This document shows, one piece after another, positions 47,480 through 61,015 of a stretch of DNA of 64,000 nucleotides (within the stretch, counting starts at the first letter, position 1; each line of letters opens with the position of its first letter). The notes beneath the pieces were generated by a model. The model saw nothing but the letters and a program-made list of their open reading frames with translations, was not told the origin of the DNA and ran no database searches. Made by a program: the position numbers and the translations under genes. Source of the stretch: Globodera rostochiensis (lineage: Eukaryota > Nematoda > Chromadorea > Rhabditida > Heteroderidae); NCBI GenBank assembly GCA_018350325.1, contig JAEVLN010000009.1, forward strand, positions 2,602,459 to 2,666,458, written 5' to 3'.

Positions 47480-48300
47480 CATCTGGAAAATGTTTATAAT
47501 AGAGCCATTCCAAATTATAAAATAATCAAGTCTGTAAAATATCAAACCTCAGAATATAGATTTATTATAAAACCCTAAAATTTGAATTTTTTTAAAATTA
47601 ATTTTGATTCCTTCTTTTATTTACAGCCATTACCATGAATGATTTGGCTAAAATATGTGTCTCAAACGAGAGTAAATTATTTTAATCAATATAAATAACA
47701 GCTAAACTTAATAAACAATAAACAAAAATTATGCAAATAATGTAGTAATAAGAAATGAAAATCCTATTTATTATATGTAAATGGTAGTGAAATAAAGGAT
47801 TTTGGTCTTCAGACAAACTTTGGACAATTTTCGACGACTATGCCATAGCTAACAGAAACTTATCCCCTGGAACTGTAGATTTCAAGAGCTACACAAATTA
47901 ATTGCACCAAAGAAGTAAAATGAAATTTGTAAAACGTATGGAAAGGCTTTTAGCGCTTGCAGCGTTGCTTTGGCTTAGCCCTAAATTCCTTTTTATATGA
48001 ACGATTCACGAATAAATAATAATAAATACAAAATGATTATTAAATGTAGATTTGGTATTATAAAAGGCACAATAAAAAAGAATAATAATTAAAACTAAAA
48101 ACGAATAAAAATTTATAGCTTTTTATTTTTAAGAAATAGTAAATCATTTATGGAAATAATCTATAAAGTATATGAATTTTACTAAACATACCTATGGTCT
48201 TTAAAAGACCAACCAACTGACGATTATTCAAATATCTAAAATAGAAAAATTGAGTATAATGTTTTATATAACTGAGACGTATCTAGGACTAAGAGTATTT
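47480..48300 (+). repeat. Inverted duplicate block, copy B (partner 950-1750)
   Basis: Complement of the block at 950-1750, with the palindrome GGTCTTTAAAAGACC at about 48198-48212. It includes a 26-codon frame (47920-48000) starting MKFVKRMERLLALAALLWL. The region 47800-47870 is where the copies differ most. Confidence 0.8.
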
Positions 48301-50010
48301 AGCAATCAATAAAAAAAAAGTACTTTATACAGCTTATCATGAAAAGTTCGATATATAAAAAATAAATTCTATTAATAAAAAGTAATTTTTAAAATAATTT
48401 CAAAGACAACGGCGAATTTTAAACGTGTCAAAAGACAAACTTTGATGATTTTGGAGAATAAATTATAAATTTAACACAGAAAAATATTATAATTTTGATT
48501 TTGAATGATGAAATAATTCCTAATTAAAGAAACCTAAAAATAGAAAAATATTTAAAAAAAAGACAAAGTGTTTTTAAATTTAAACATAACAGATAACTTT
48601 GCACAGTTGCATTATTTTACGTAAAACACTTCACAGTGTCGCTTCTGTCAACAGAAAATGCAAAAACTAAACATTTGGATTGCACGAGCCAAGGTCATTA
48701 ATTAGAAAAATTATATAAATTAATTAAATAATAAAATGGTTAAAAATAGACAGGTAAATAAAATAAAAAGGACGACGATAAATGTTTTTAATGTTCAAAA
48801 ATAAATAATTGTATATGATAAAATTAACTGCGCCGGTTTTAAGGGAAATTGAGATTAGAAACATACAAAATATTATTGTGAAATTAAAATTTATTTACTC
48901 CAAGAGAGACAGTTATAGACTTATCGAAAAGATTCTTATGTATAAATAATAATAATAGACCGGAACTAATTATTAAACTGCAAAAACAATTAATTGATAT
49001 AGTCATTTGTGCATCATAAATTAAATTCATTTAAAATATTACCCAATATATATTAATTGTATAAAAAAATTGTTAAATATTTTTAGGAACTCGATGGAAG
49101 TTTAGTTTTTATATCTCCAAAATTGCCAGATAACTTAAGTGCGCATTTAAATATCAAATATACATGTATGATAAAAATTAACAGTAAATGAGGCTAAAAT
49201 AATTTCGAGCAAATAACAAATCTTTTTTTTTGTATTTTTTATATTTATTAACATAAGCGTGAGTTTTTGACTTTGGTATAATTGGCAATTCTAAATTCAA
49301 AACCTATATTAATATTAAATATAAAATATCACGATTAATAATACAATAAAAAATTAAAAATATTTATAAATTTTGTTTGTCAATAAATTCACGCATAACT
49401 AAACTTGTAAAATTGAAAATAAAAAGAAATATTAAGTTGAAACATTAAACAACTAACAGAAAATTTGAATAATTTATTTGAAAATTATTAATTATAATAT
49501 GTATTCCTCCTACCTAGGAAGCATTATGGGTGAGCCTTGTTAGCTGCCGCCAAAGCTGATAATTTTTTTTTATTGCTTGTAACATATTTTTGAAATATTA
49601 ACAAATATTACCAGCAACATTAAATAATTAAATGGTATTTGAAACAAACAAAAATGTATTGTAATTTTGAGAAATTAGCGCAGAAATTCAGTTAAATTCT
49701 CAAAAAAAAGAGTCAGAATATCAAAAGGCGAACTTATGAATCTATAAAAAATAATGTGAAAACAAAAAAATAATCTGTATGCTATTGAAAAAAATCAAAT
49801 TGAAACTTACAAAAGCACAAAAATAAATTATCAAAGTATTATTATCTATAACTTTTAAAATGTTATTTTTACAATTCTTAATTATATGATTTTTGTTATA
49901 GCAAAAAATCAAAATTCTTGTCAAGCAAAATCTAATCTTTTTAAATTTACGTTTTATTTATTTTACATTCATTTTTTTATAATTTTAATATACGCTTATT
50001 TTAAGCGGAA
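48301..50010. other. AT-rich stretch, nothing recognised
   Basis: One GC-richer patch at 49500-49555 holds donor-like and acceptor-like words but no convincing frame. Confidence 0.5.
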
Positions 50011-50017
50011 TATAATT

Positions 50018-50134
50018 ATGGCTCGCAGGGTAACGCATGACAATTTTAAATCGCTACGGACTGGTTTTTTGAATGAAGGTGGTGAAAAACGCACATTGTT
50101 AAATTATTATATTAATAAATGGATTTTTATATGA
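50018..50134 (+). other. 38-codon open frame in a GC-richer island
   Basis: Begins MARRVTHDNFKSLRTG and continues through GGEKRTLLNYY to TGA. The frame is also open upstream to 49886, but that part is F, I and Y rich, so the internal ATG is the more credible start. Donor-like GAAG|GTGGTG lies at about 50081. No family recognised. Confidence 0.2.
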
Positions 50135-51846
50135 CATAATTAAAATTCATAGATATCTGTAAAATAAAACTTTGCAAACATCCTTCATTCTCATTTATCA
50201 TATTTTTATAAAATTATTAATTGGGATTTTATATTAATTTTTTTGAAGTCATAAGTTTTGTTGTTTTTTAATTGTGTCTTTAAAAATATTATCAAGAAAT
50301 TACTCTTTAAACCGTGCTTGATGTTAAAAATAATTTTTTACCTTTTAATGCTTTTAAGCCGCTTTGGTTTTTTTCATTTAGAATGTTTTTATCTGGATCT
50401 AATAAAACAATCATAGATTTACGTCCGACTTAATATTTATTTTATTATTTTGCTTTTATTTTTGGGAATTTAATTTTATGCTTGAACAGCTTATGATTTT
50501 ATTTGTTTTTCTCACCACGCTTTGTATGATTTTTTCGTCTGAACTTTAATAGTTTTAAATTATTATATTTTTTCATTAATTGCCGCTTTTTACTTTAAAT
50601 TGATTTCTCTCAACTTTATTTAATACCTTTTTATTTAAATTTTTTCTCAGTTAGAAGTAGATTCTCGATAATATCGTTGCTTTTATTTCAAGACGACCGG
50701 GATAAAAAATAAATATATTGGCAAAAAACATTACACCATCGAGTTTAAAAAATTTATTAATGGCATATACAATTTTCCATCAACTGTATGCAACATGTGG
50801 TGTTTGAGATTCAACACTGCATCTTTTATCCAATAATTTACCATACCAAAAATATGTACTAAAATAAATAAATTTAAAAATTAATTGAATAAATTATAAT
50901 GAATAACCTTAAAACAAAACCCTAATATACAATAAATTTAAATTCAAATCTTTGAACAAAAAGATTAAAGGCATTTTGTTTTTTTTATGAAATTCAATTC
51001 AATTTGATGTGCAAATTTATACATATACGTTCAACTAAAATTATTTTTAAAACATTGCAGCAAGAGCGTTTGTTCATTTTTAATTAATTATAATATCAAT
51101 TAGCTGCGCACAGTCTCATTGCATTAGTTATTTGTTAAAGACAGTGATTGTATTGGTACAATAATGTTTTTATTTTTATTTGAATGGGTTTATTTTTTAT
51201 ATTTAAACTTAAAAATAATATTCTGAATATGTTAAAAATAATTATAAATGCAACTTTGCTTTAGTGACATAATATCATATGTTAAATACAATTTAAAATT
51301 TTACCAAACAATTAAAGATTAATTGAGACTGCTTTCTACATTATACAAATAATTTTATTTATTTTTATGTATATGAATTTTTTTGTTTTTAGCAAATGAA
51401 CATTGTGATTGTAACCTTGTGGTCGTTATATACGTGTAATTATTTCACTTAAATTTAATTGGTCCAATTTTTTTATTATAAATATTTTATTTAACTAAAT
51501 CACATTTTACTCTTTCTTTTTCTTTGTTTTAATGTTTGCGAGCATTGCGACAAAATCATTATTTTTTATGATCTAAAAAACTTATGATTTTTAAAAATCT
51601 TCTACATGATTTACTACAAGCTTACCTTCGATAAAAGTTGCAGCTGGTTGTACCACAATATTTTTTTGCAATATATTTTTAAATATTAGTCTGTAATTGA
51701 AGTGTGGGTTATTAAGAATAATTGATTATTACGAGTCTAGATCGTTTTTTCTTCAAAATTTCGCATATTTAATTTACGTTTTGTACTTAGAGAGGATATG
51801 GTTATTGATATTTTTTATACATTTTCTAACATATACTATCAGTCTT
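50135..51846. other. AT-rich stretch, nothing recognised
   Basis: No gene, array or inverted repeat seen. Confidence 0.5.
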
Positions 51847-51930
51847 CTTTTATTTTTAATATATTTTTAAATTTAATTTTGGGAATTCCGACATTAAGAA
51901 ACTATAATGTTTTTAATACTAATTTAACTT
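51847..51930 (+). repeat. Array-flanking duplicate, segment A (left copy)
   Basis: About 84 bp, around TTGGGAATTCCGACATTAA, repeated in the same orientation at 61042-61125 just right of the satellite array. Confidence 0.85.
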
Positions 51931-52810
51931 ATAACTTATTTTAAGGTTTTCGATTGCGGCTCTGCCAAAGAAATCCTTTATATGTGCCCAGCCGACGTAG
52001 CTTTGTCTGTGATATTCATAAATAATCTATAAAATTAAAAGCTTTGTCCAACATTTTTTATAATATCGCTGTTTTTGAACAATTTAAATCAAAAAATAAC
52101 CGTGTATTAAAATTTGATGGCCCACCATCCGAGAATTTAAAATATAGCAAATAGTGACAATTAAATTGCAGCTTCTGGCCTAAGCAGTATTTCTATGTAA
52201 CTGTTTTTGAATGCTTTTTTGTTTGTATCATCTCGCTCAATTTCATCCCATCTCTTCATGTTTTGAGGAAAAATTCTCATCGCTGTTGAAATTGCATTGT
52301 CTTGTGTAATTTAATTTTTTTATCAGCATAATCTGAATTAAATGTTACTTAATTAAGGGTGAAATTTATTTTATGCTTCACTAATCATTTAAAAAATATA
52401 TACTTAAATAAACTATTGTTTTGAATATGCACGGCTTATGGCGCGAGTATTTGCAGGACAAAAAAAAAGGCACAATTTTTTAATAATTTTTTAAAAATTT
52501 TAATGTAATTCTGTCGAATTGTTATAGGCATTAAAGTAAATCGAACCCACGTGGCTCTATTGTTCAATATTGGAGATTTCAACAACAAATTTCTGCGAAA
52601 TGGCCCCCAAACACACCTCCGTTTGCAGACATGCCGCGTAGCATGCATTGGTTCCACTTTCAATGCCGCTACTGAGTTTCGTTAGAACAAATACCGTCCC
52701 GAAAGAGCCAGCTCCGATGTACGAGATGAAAGAAATTTGTATTTTTTATAATAAAATATGATGATTGTATAATAGATAAATATATAAATGAGTTTATTAA
52801 TATTAATACT

Positions 52811-53169
52811 GAATTCGACTTTGAAATTCCAATTGAATCAATTTATTGATGTTTTAGAAATGATTATGATTAGTTTTTGATTGTTGTTTTTTTTTAAAAA
52901 TGGTTAATTATTTTGGTTAAAAATTTTAATTTAAAATATTCATATATGGCAAGTAAGATATTTAATTTGTATGGATTCATGGTTATCGATTTTTAATTCA
53001 AAGAATTTATTTACTTGAATTAATTTGTTATTATAATGATTTTTATTTGAATACATTTACTCTTTTAATTGCACTTAAAAGATTTTTAAATCGTTTTTGA
53101 TACACGAATATAATTTACTAAAATTTTATGAATAAAAGAGAAATGTTAGCTAATTAAATCTAACATCTG
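52811..53169 (+). repeat. Array-flanking duplicate, segment B (left copy)
   Basis: About 359 bp almost identical to 61993-62350, from GAATTCGACTTTGAAATTCC to CTAACATCTG. Identity is far higher than for the old dispersed repeats of this window, so the duplication is recent. Confidence 0.93.
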
Positions 53170-54215
53170 GTATCCAAAATTTTATCCCACGCACAAATAT
53201 TATATTAGAAAATAACTTTATTTCCATTAAGCATTAGAATTAGCAACTATTCCACAAAAAGCCAACGTCCCCGCGGTAGACGATTTTTTTCTCGGTTACC
53301 TTTCATATGTCTTTTTTTATACTAGCATTTTTAATTTTTTTTTAAACATTTTAAATCATATTCATAATTAGTAATGATTTTTTTTATTTAAGAGAAGAAA
53401 CTGCTTAATTTTTAATAAGTCAATAATTCATTAATCACAGCGAGCGATTTAAAAATTAATATAAAAATTTGAATCAACATATTTAGAAAAGTTAAAAAAT
53501 ACAGATATTATTAATTATAAAACTCGATCGCGTTGAATTCTTTGATCGGTTGGAATATAGTGTTCCCGAGGTTGGGTTGTGGTTGCTATAATGTCGATTA
53601 GATTTTAATTTTTATTGCATATTTGTGCAATGTCACCATGTTCAATTAATTATGAAATGCGTTTATTTTTAAATTAACATATTAAGGTTTTACTCTTGAT
53701 TTTGTGCATGGACCTTCCAGCCGTCTGCCTACCCTTTTTAATAATTATGGCGCTTTTAAATTATGGTTAATTTATGTAACTTTCAAATTTTTGCCGATGC
53801 TCACTTTTCCGCATCTGTTTAACTTTATTTATTACAATGCAGCTTCAGTTTCTTGTTGTAAACTATTCAATATGAATTTTAAATCTTTTTAAACGCTTGT
53901 TTATTGGATACATTTAAAAAACTTCATGGATTAGTATTAAAAATTGGCATGATGGAGAGAAAGTGTTTATATACTTATGATCATTTGCCGAAACTCCCTT
54001 TTCCGCAACTGTTTTAACTTTATTTAATACAAAGAGCTTTATAATTATTTCTCAAAAGCCTGCTTCAGCGCATTTGTCGAACTTTATTGTGACAATTATA
54101 TTAATATAGTATTTTTTGGGCAACAGAACTCTGAGACGGGGTTACTGGAGAGGTTTTTAAAATTATACAGGCCGTATATTTATGATGTTGATGAATGTTG
54201 TGTTACTTACATAAG
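53170..54215 (+). other. Segment present only in the left flank
   Basis: The right flank joins segment B directly to segment C, so these 1046 bp were lost there or gained here. It contains an internal direct repeat (about 53806-53840 and 53998-54035, around TTTTCCGCA then TTTAACTTTATTTA). The open frame 53704-53892 lies across the first of these copies and has no recognised family. Confidence 0.75.
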
Positions 54216-54445
54216 TAGATTATATAATTTAATTGATAATCATACGGGTTTTTATTCGTATTGGACAAATGTAGTTCACAAACTGGTATTATCTAAATTA
54301 TTACTATTTATTTTATAGTTTTTTAATAAAATTATTTATAAAAATTATAGTTTATAAGTTTACAGGAATATCTCAACGAATAAATATTTTTCTTTATAAT
54401 TACAATAATAATAAAATCCTCTTGTCGCAACTGAATATACTAGCC
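54216..54445 (+). repeat. Array-flanking duplicate, segment C (left copy)
   Basis: About 230 bp almost identical to 62351-62580, ending GAATATACTAGCC. The satellite begins at the very next base. Confidence 0.93.
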
Positions 54446-57400
54446 TAACCGCTGACTCTTTTTAGCACACTATTTCTTCAAAAAATATGTTCAAAAAAGT
54501 AATTAAAAATTATTAGATGGGGTGCGTTGATGACCAAATTACTCTAACCGTCTGACTCTCTCTTTTTAGCACACTATTTCTTCAAAAAATAAAATGTTCA
54601 AAAAAGTAACTAAAAAATTATTAGATGGGGTGCGTTGATGACATTACTCTAACCGTCTGACTCTCATTTTTAGCACACTATTTCTTCAAAAAATAAAATT
54701 TTCAGAAATTAAAATAAAATAATTTTTAGATGGGGTGCGTTGATCAAATTACACTAACCGTCTGACTCTCTCTTTTTAGCACACTATTTCTTCAAAAAAC
54801 AAAACAAAAACAATTATTAGATAGGGTGCGTTGATGACCAAATTACTCTAACCGTCTGACTCTCTCTTTTTAGCACACTATTTCTTCAAAAAATAAAATT
54901 TTCTGAAATTAAAATAAAATAATTTTTAGATGGGGTGCGTTGATAACCAAATTACACTAACCGCTGAATCTTTTTAGCACACTATTTCTTCAAAAAATAT
55001 GTTCAAAAAAGTAATTAAAAATTATTATATGGGGTGCGTTGATGACATTACTCTAACCGTCTGACTCTCATTTTTTAGCACACTATTTCTTCAAAAAATA
55101 AAATTTTCAGAAATTAAAATAAAATAATTTTTAGATGGGGTGCGTTGATGACCAAATTACTCTAACCGTCTAACTCGCACTTTTAAGCACACTATTTATT
55201 CAAAAAATAAAATGTTCAATAAAGTAACTAAAAAATTATTAGATGGGGTGCGTTGATCAAATTACACTAACCGTCTGACTCTCTCTTTTTAGCACACTAT
55301 TTCTTCAAAAAACAAAACAAAAACAATTATTAGATAGGGTGCGTTGATGACCAAATTACTCTAACCGTCTGACTCTCTCTTTTTAGCACACTATTTCTTC
55401 AAAAAATAAAATGTTCAAAAAAGTAACTAAAAAATTATTAGATGGGGTGCGTTGATGACCAAATTACACTAACCGTCTGACTCTCTCTTTTTAGCACACA
55501 ATTTCTTCAAAAAATAAAATGTTCAAAAAAGTAAATAAAAAATTATTAGATGGGGTGCGTTGATGACCAAATTACTCTAACCGTCTGACTCTCATTTTTA
55601 GCACACTATTTCTTCAAAAAATAAAATTTTTAGAAATTAAAATAAAATAATTTTTAGATGAGGTGCGTTGATGACCAAATTACACTAACCGCTGAATCTT
55701 TTTAGCACACTATTTCTTCAAAAAAATAAAATTTTCAGAAATTAAAATAAAATAGTTTTTAGATGGGGTGCGTTGATGACCAAATTACATGAATCTTTTT
55801 AGCACACTATTTCTTCAAAAAATATGTTCAAAAAAGTAATTAAAAATAATTATATGGGGTGCGTTGATGACATTACTCTAACCGTCTGACTCTCATTTTT
55901 TAGCACACTATTTCTTCAAAAAAATAAAATTTTCAGAAATTAAAATAAAATAGTTTTTAGATGGGGTGCGTTGATGACCAAATTACTCTAACCGTCTAAC
56001 TCGCACTTTTAAGCACGCTATTTATTCAAAAAATAAAATCTTCAATAAAGTAACTAAAAAATTATTAGATGGGGTGCGTTGATCAAATTACACTAACCGT
56101 CTGACTCTCTCAAGCACACTATTTCTTCAAAACAAAAACAATTATTAGATAGGGTGCGTTGATGACCAAATTACACTAACCGTCTGACTCTCTCTTTTTA
56201 GCACACAATTTCTTTAAAAAATAAAATGTTCAAAAAAGTAAATAAAAAATTATTAGATGGGGTGCGTTGATGACCAAATTACTCTAACCGTCTGACTCTC
56301 TCTTTTTGTACACTATTTCTTCAAAAAATAAAATGTTCAAAAAAGTAACTAAAAAATTATTAGATGGGGTGCGTTGATGACCAAATTACTCTAACCGTCT
56401 GACTCTCTCAAGCACACTATTTCTTTAAAAAACAAAACAAAAACAATTATTAGATAGGGTGCGTTGATGACCAAATTACACTAACCGTCTGACTCTCTCT
56501 TTTTAGCACACAATTTCTTCAAAAAATAAAATTTTCTAAAATTAAAATAAAATAATTTTTAGATGGGGTGCGTTGATGACCAAATTACACTAACCGCTGA
56601 ATCTTTTTAGCACACTATTTCTTCAAAAAATATGTTCAAAAAAGTAATTAAAAATTATTATATGGGGTGCGTTGATGACATTACTCTAACCGTCTGACTC
56701 TCATTTTTTTAGCACACTATTTCTTCAAAAAATAAAATTTTCAGAAATTAAAATAAAATAATTTTTAGATGGGGTGCGTTGATGACCAAATTACTCTAAC
56801 CGTCTAACTCGCACTTTTAAGCACACTATTTATTCAAAAAATAAAATGTTCAATAAAGTAACTAAAAAATTATTAGATGGGGTGCGTTGATCAAATTACA
56901 CTAACCGTCTGACTCTCTCTTTTTAGCACACTATTTCTTCAAAAAACAAAACAAAAACAATTATTAGATAGGGTGCGTTGATGACCAAATTACTCTAACC
57001 GTCTGACTCTCTCTTTTTTAGCACACTATTTCTTCAAAAAAAAATGTTCAAAAAAGTACTAAAAAATTATTAGATGGGGTGCGTTGATGACCAAATTACA
57101 CTAACCGTCTGACTCTCTCTTTTTAGCACACAATTTCTTCAAAAAATAAAATGTTCAAAAAAGTAAATAAAAAATTATTAGATGGGGTGCGTTGATGACC
57201 AAATTACTCTAACCGTCTGACTCTCATTTTTAGCACACTATTTCTTCAAAAAATAAAATTTTTAGAAATTAAAATAAAATAATTTTTAGATGGGGTGCGT
57301 TGATGACCAAATTACACTAACCGCTGAATCTTTTTAGCACACTATTTCTTCAAAAAATATGTTCAAAAAAGTAATTAAAAATTATTATATGGGGTGCGTT

Positions 57401-60400
57401 GATGACATTACTCTAACCGTCTGACTCTCATTTTTTAGCACACTATTTCTTCAAAAAATAAAATTTTCAGAAATTAAAATAAAATAATTTTTAGATGGGG
57501 TGCGTTGATGACCAAATTACTCTAACCGTCTAACTCGCACTTTTAAGCACACTATTTATTCAAAAAATAAAATGTTCAATAAAGTAACTAAAAAATTATT
57601 AGATGGGGTGCGTTGATCAAATTACACTAACCGTCTGACTCTCTCTTTTTAGCACACTATTTCTTCAAAAAACAAAACAAAAACAATTATTAGATAGGGT
57701 GCGTTGATGACCAAATTACTCTAACCGTCTGACTCTCTCTTTTTAGCACACTATTTCTTCAAAAAATAAAATGTTCAAAAAAGTAACTAAAAAATTATTA
57801 GATGGGGTGCGTTGATGACCAAATTACACTAACCGTCTGACTCTCTCTTTTTAGCACACAATTTCTTCAAAAAATAAAATGTTCAAAAAAGTAAATAAAA
57901 AATTATTAGATGGGGTGCGTTGATGACCAAATTACTCTAACCGTCTGACTCTCATTTTTAGCACACTATTTCTTCAAAAAATAAAATTTTTAGAAATTAA
58001 AATAAAATAATTTTTAGATGGGGTGCGTTGATGACCAAATTACACTAACCGCTGAATCTTTTTAGCACACTATTTCTTCAAAAAATATGTTCAAAAAAGT
58101 AATTAAAAATTATTATATGGGGTGCGTTGATGACATTACTCTAACCGTCTGACTCTCATTTTTTAGCACACTATTTCTTCAAAAAAATAAAATTTTCAGA
58201 AATTAAAATAAAATAGTTTTTAGATGGGGTGCGTTGATGACCAAATTACATGAATCTTTTAGCACACTATTTCTTCAAAAAATATGTTCAAAAAAGTAAT
58301 TAAAAATTATTATATGGGGTGCGTTGATGACATTACTCTAACCGTCTGACTCTCATTTTTTAGCACACTATTTCTTCAAAAAAATAAAATTTTCAGAAAT
58401 TAAAATAAAATAGTTTTTAGATGGGGTGCGTTGATGACCAAATTACTCTAACCGTCTAACTCGCACTTTTAAGCACACTATTTATTCAAAAAATAAAATG
58501 TTCAATAAAGTAACTAAAAAATTATTAGATGGGGTGCGTTGATCAAATTACACTAACCGTCTGACTCTCTCAAGCACACAATTTCTTCAAAAAACAAAAC
58601 AAAAACAATTATTAGATAGGGTGCGTTGATGACCAAATTACACTAACCGTCTGACTCTCTCTTTTTAGCACACAATTTCTTCAAAAAATAAAATGTTCAA
58701 AAAAGTAAATAAAAAATTATTAGATGGGGTGCGTTGATGACCAAATTACTCTAACCGTCTGACTCTCTCTTTTTGTACACTATTTCTTCAAAAAATAAAA
58801 TGTTCAAAAAAGTAACTAAAAAATTATTAGATGGGGTGCGTTGATGACATTACTCTAACCGTCTGACTCTCATTTTTTAGCACACTATTTATTCAAAAAA
58901 TAAAATGTTCAGAAATTAAAACAAAATAATTTTTAGATAGGGTGCGTTGATGACAAATTACTCTAACCGTCTAACTCGCACTTTTTAGCACACTATTTAT
59001 TCAAAAAATAAAATGTTCAAAAAAGTAAATAAAAAATTATTAGATGGGGTGCGTTGATGACATTACTCTAACCGTCTGACTCTCATTTTTTAGCACACTA
59101 TTTCTTCAAAAAATAAAATTTTCAGAAATTAAAATAAAATAATTTTTAGATGGGGTGCGTTGATGACCAAATTACTCTAACCGTCTAACTCGCACTTTTA
59201 AGCACACTATTTATTCAAAAAATAAAATGTTCAATAAAGTAACTAAAAAATTATTAGATGGGGTGCGTTGATCAAATTACACTAACCGTCTGACTCTCTC
59301 TTTTTAGCACACTATTTCTTCAAAAAACAAAACAAAAACAATTATTAGATGGGGTGCGTTGATGACCAAATTACTCTAACCGTCTGACTCTCTTTTTATA
59401 GCACACTATTTCTTCAAAAAATAAAATGTTCAAAAAGTAGCTAAAAAATTATTAGATGGGGTGCGTTGATGACCAAATTAATCTAACCGTCTGACTCTCT
59501 CTTTTTATCACACTATTTCTTCAAAAAATAAAATGTTCAAAAAATTATTAGATGGGGTGCGTTGATGACCAAATTACTCTAACCGTCTGACTCTCTTTTT
59601 TAGCACACTATTTCTTCAAAAAATAAAATGTTCAAAAAGTAGATAAAAAATTATTAGATGGGGTGCGTTGATGACCAAATTACTCTAACCGCTGACTCTT
59701 TTTAGCACACTATTTCTTCAAAAAATAAAATGTTCAAAAAAGTAATTAAAAATTATTATATGGGGTGCGTTGATGACATTACTCTAACCGTCTGACTCTC
59801 ATTTTTTAGCACACTATTTCTTCAAAAAAATAAAATTTTCAGAAATTAAAATAAAATAGTTTTTAGATGGGGTGCGTTGATGACCAAATTACATGAATCT
59901 TTTAGCACACTATTTCTTCAAAAAATATGTTCAAAAAAGTAATTAAAAATTATTATATGGGGTGCGTTGATGACATTACTCTAACCGTCTGACTCTCATT
60001 TTTTAGCACACTATTTCTTCAAAAAAATAAAATTTTCAGAAATTAAAATAAAATAGTTTTTAGATGGGGTGCGTTGATGACCAAATTACTCTAACCGTCT
60101 AACTCGCACTTTTAAGCACACTATTTATTCAAAAAATAAAATGTTCAATAAAGTAACTAAAAAATTATTAGATGGGGTGCGTTGATCAAATTACACTAAC
60201 CGTCTGACTCTCTCAAGCACACTATTTCTTCAAAAAACAAAACAAAAACAATTATTAGATAGGGTGCGTTGATGACCAAATTACACTAACCGTCTGACTC
60301 TCTCTTTTTAGCACACAATTTCTTCAAAAAATAAAATGTTCAAAAAAGTAAATAAAAAATTATTAGATGGGGTGCGTTGATGACCAAATTACTCTAACCG

Positions 60401-61015
60401 TCTGACTCTCTCTTTTTGTACACTATTTCTTCAAAAAATAAAATGTTCAAAAAAGTAACTAAAAAATTATTAGATGGGGTGCGTTGATGACATTACTCTA
60501 ACCGTCTGACTCTCATTTTTTAGCACACTATTTATTCAAAAAATAAAATGTTCAGAAATTAAAACAAAATAATTTTTAGATAGGGTGCGTTGATGACAAA
60601 TTACTCTAACCGTCTAACTCGCACTTTTTAGCACACTATTTATTCAAAAAATAAAATGTTCAATAAAGTAACTAAAAATATTAGATGGGGTGCGTTGATG
60701 ACCAAATTACACTAACCGTCTGACTCTCTCTTTTTAGCACACTATTTTTTCAAATAATAAAATTTCAAAAAAGTAACTAAAAAATTATTAGATGGGGTGC
60801 GTTGATGACCAAATTACACTAACCGTCTGACTCTCTCTTTTTAGCACACAATTTATTCAAAAAATAAAATGTTCAAAAAAGTAAATAAAAAATTATTAGA
60901 TGGGGTGCGTTGATGACCAAATTACTCTAACCGTCTGACTCTCTCTTTTAGCACACTATTTCTTCAAAATAAAATTTTCAAAAAAGAAACTAAAAAATTA
61001 TTAGATGGAGTGCGA
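54446..61015 (+). repeat. Satellite array 2, about 64 units with higher-order structure
   Basis: By hand count about 64 cores of GTGCG in the context GATGGGGTGCGTTGATGACC, mean spacing near 103 bp, all in one orientation. Units fall into several recurring variants: with or without ACCAA after GATG, TAACTCGCAC instead of TGACTCTC, a short form with AAAACAAAACAAAAACAATT, and a TTCAGAAATTAAAATAAAAT form. A seven-unit block repeats at 56664, 57391 and 58119 (period 727-728 bp), and a larger block recurs from 58119 to 59763 (1644 bp). The unit carries CTCTCTTTTTAGCAC and AATAAAATG, which resemble acceptor and polyadenylation words, but no gene is implied. Confidence 0.95.

Noticed and set aside
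54446..61015. Reading the satellite unit as a repeated exon because of CTCTTTTTAGCAC and AATAAAATG
   Set aside because: No frame stays open through successive units, and unit lengths vary without regard to multiples of three.
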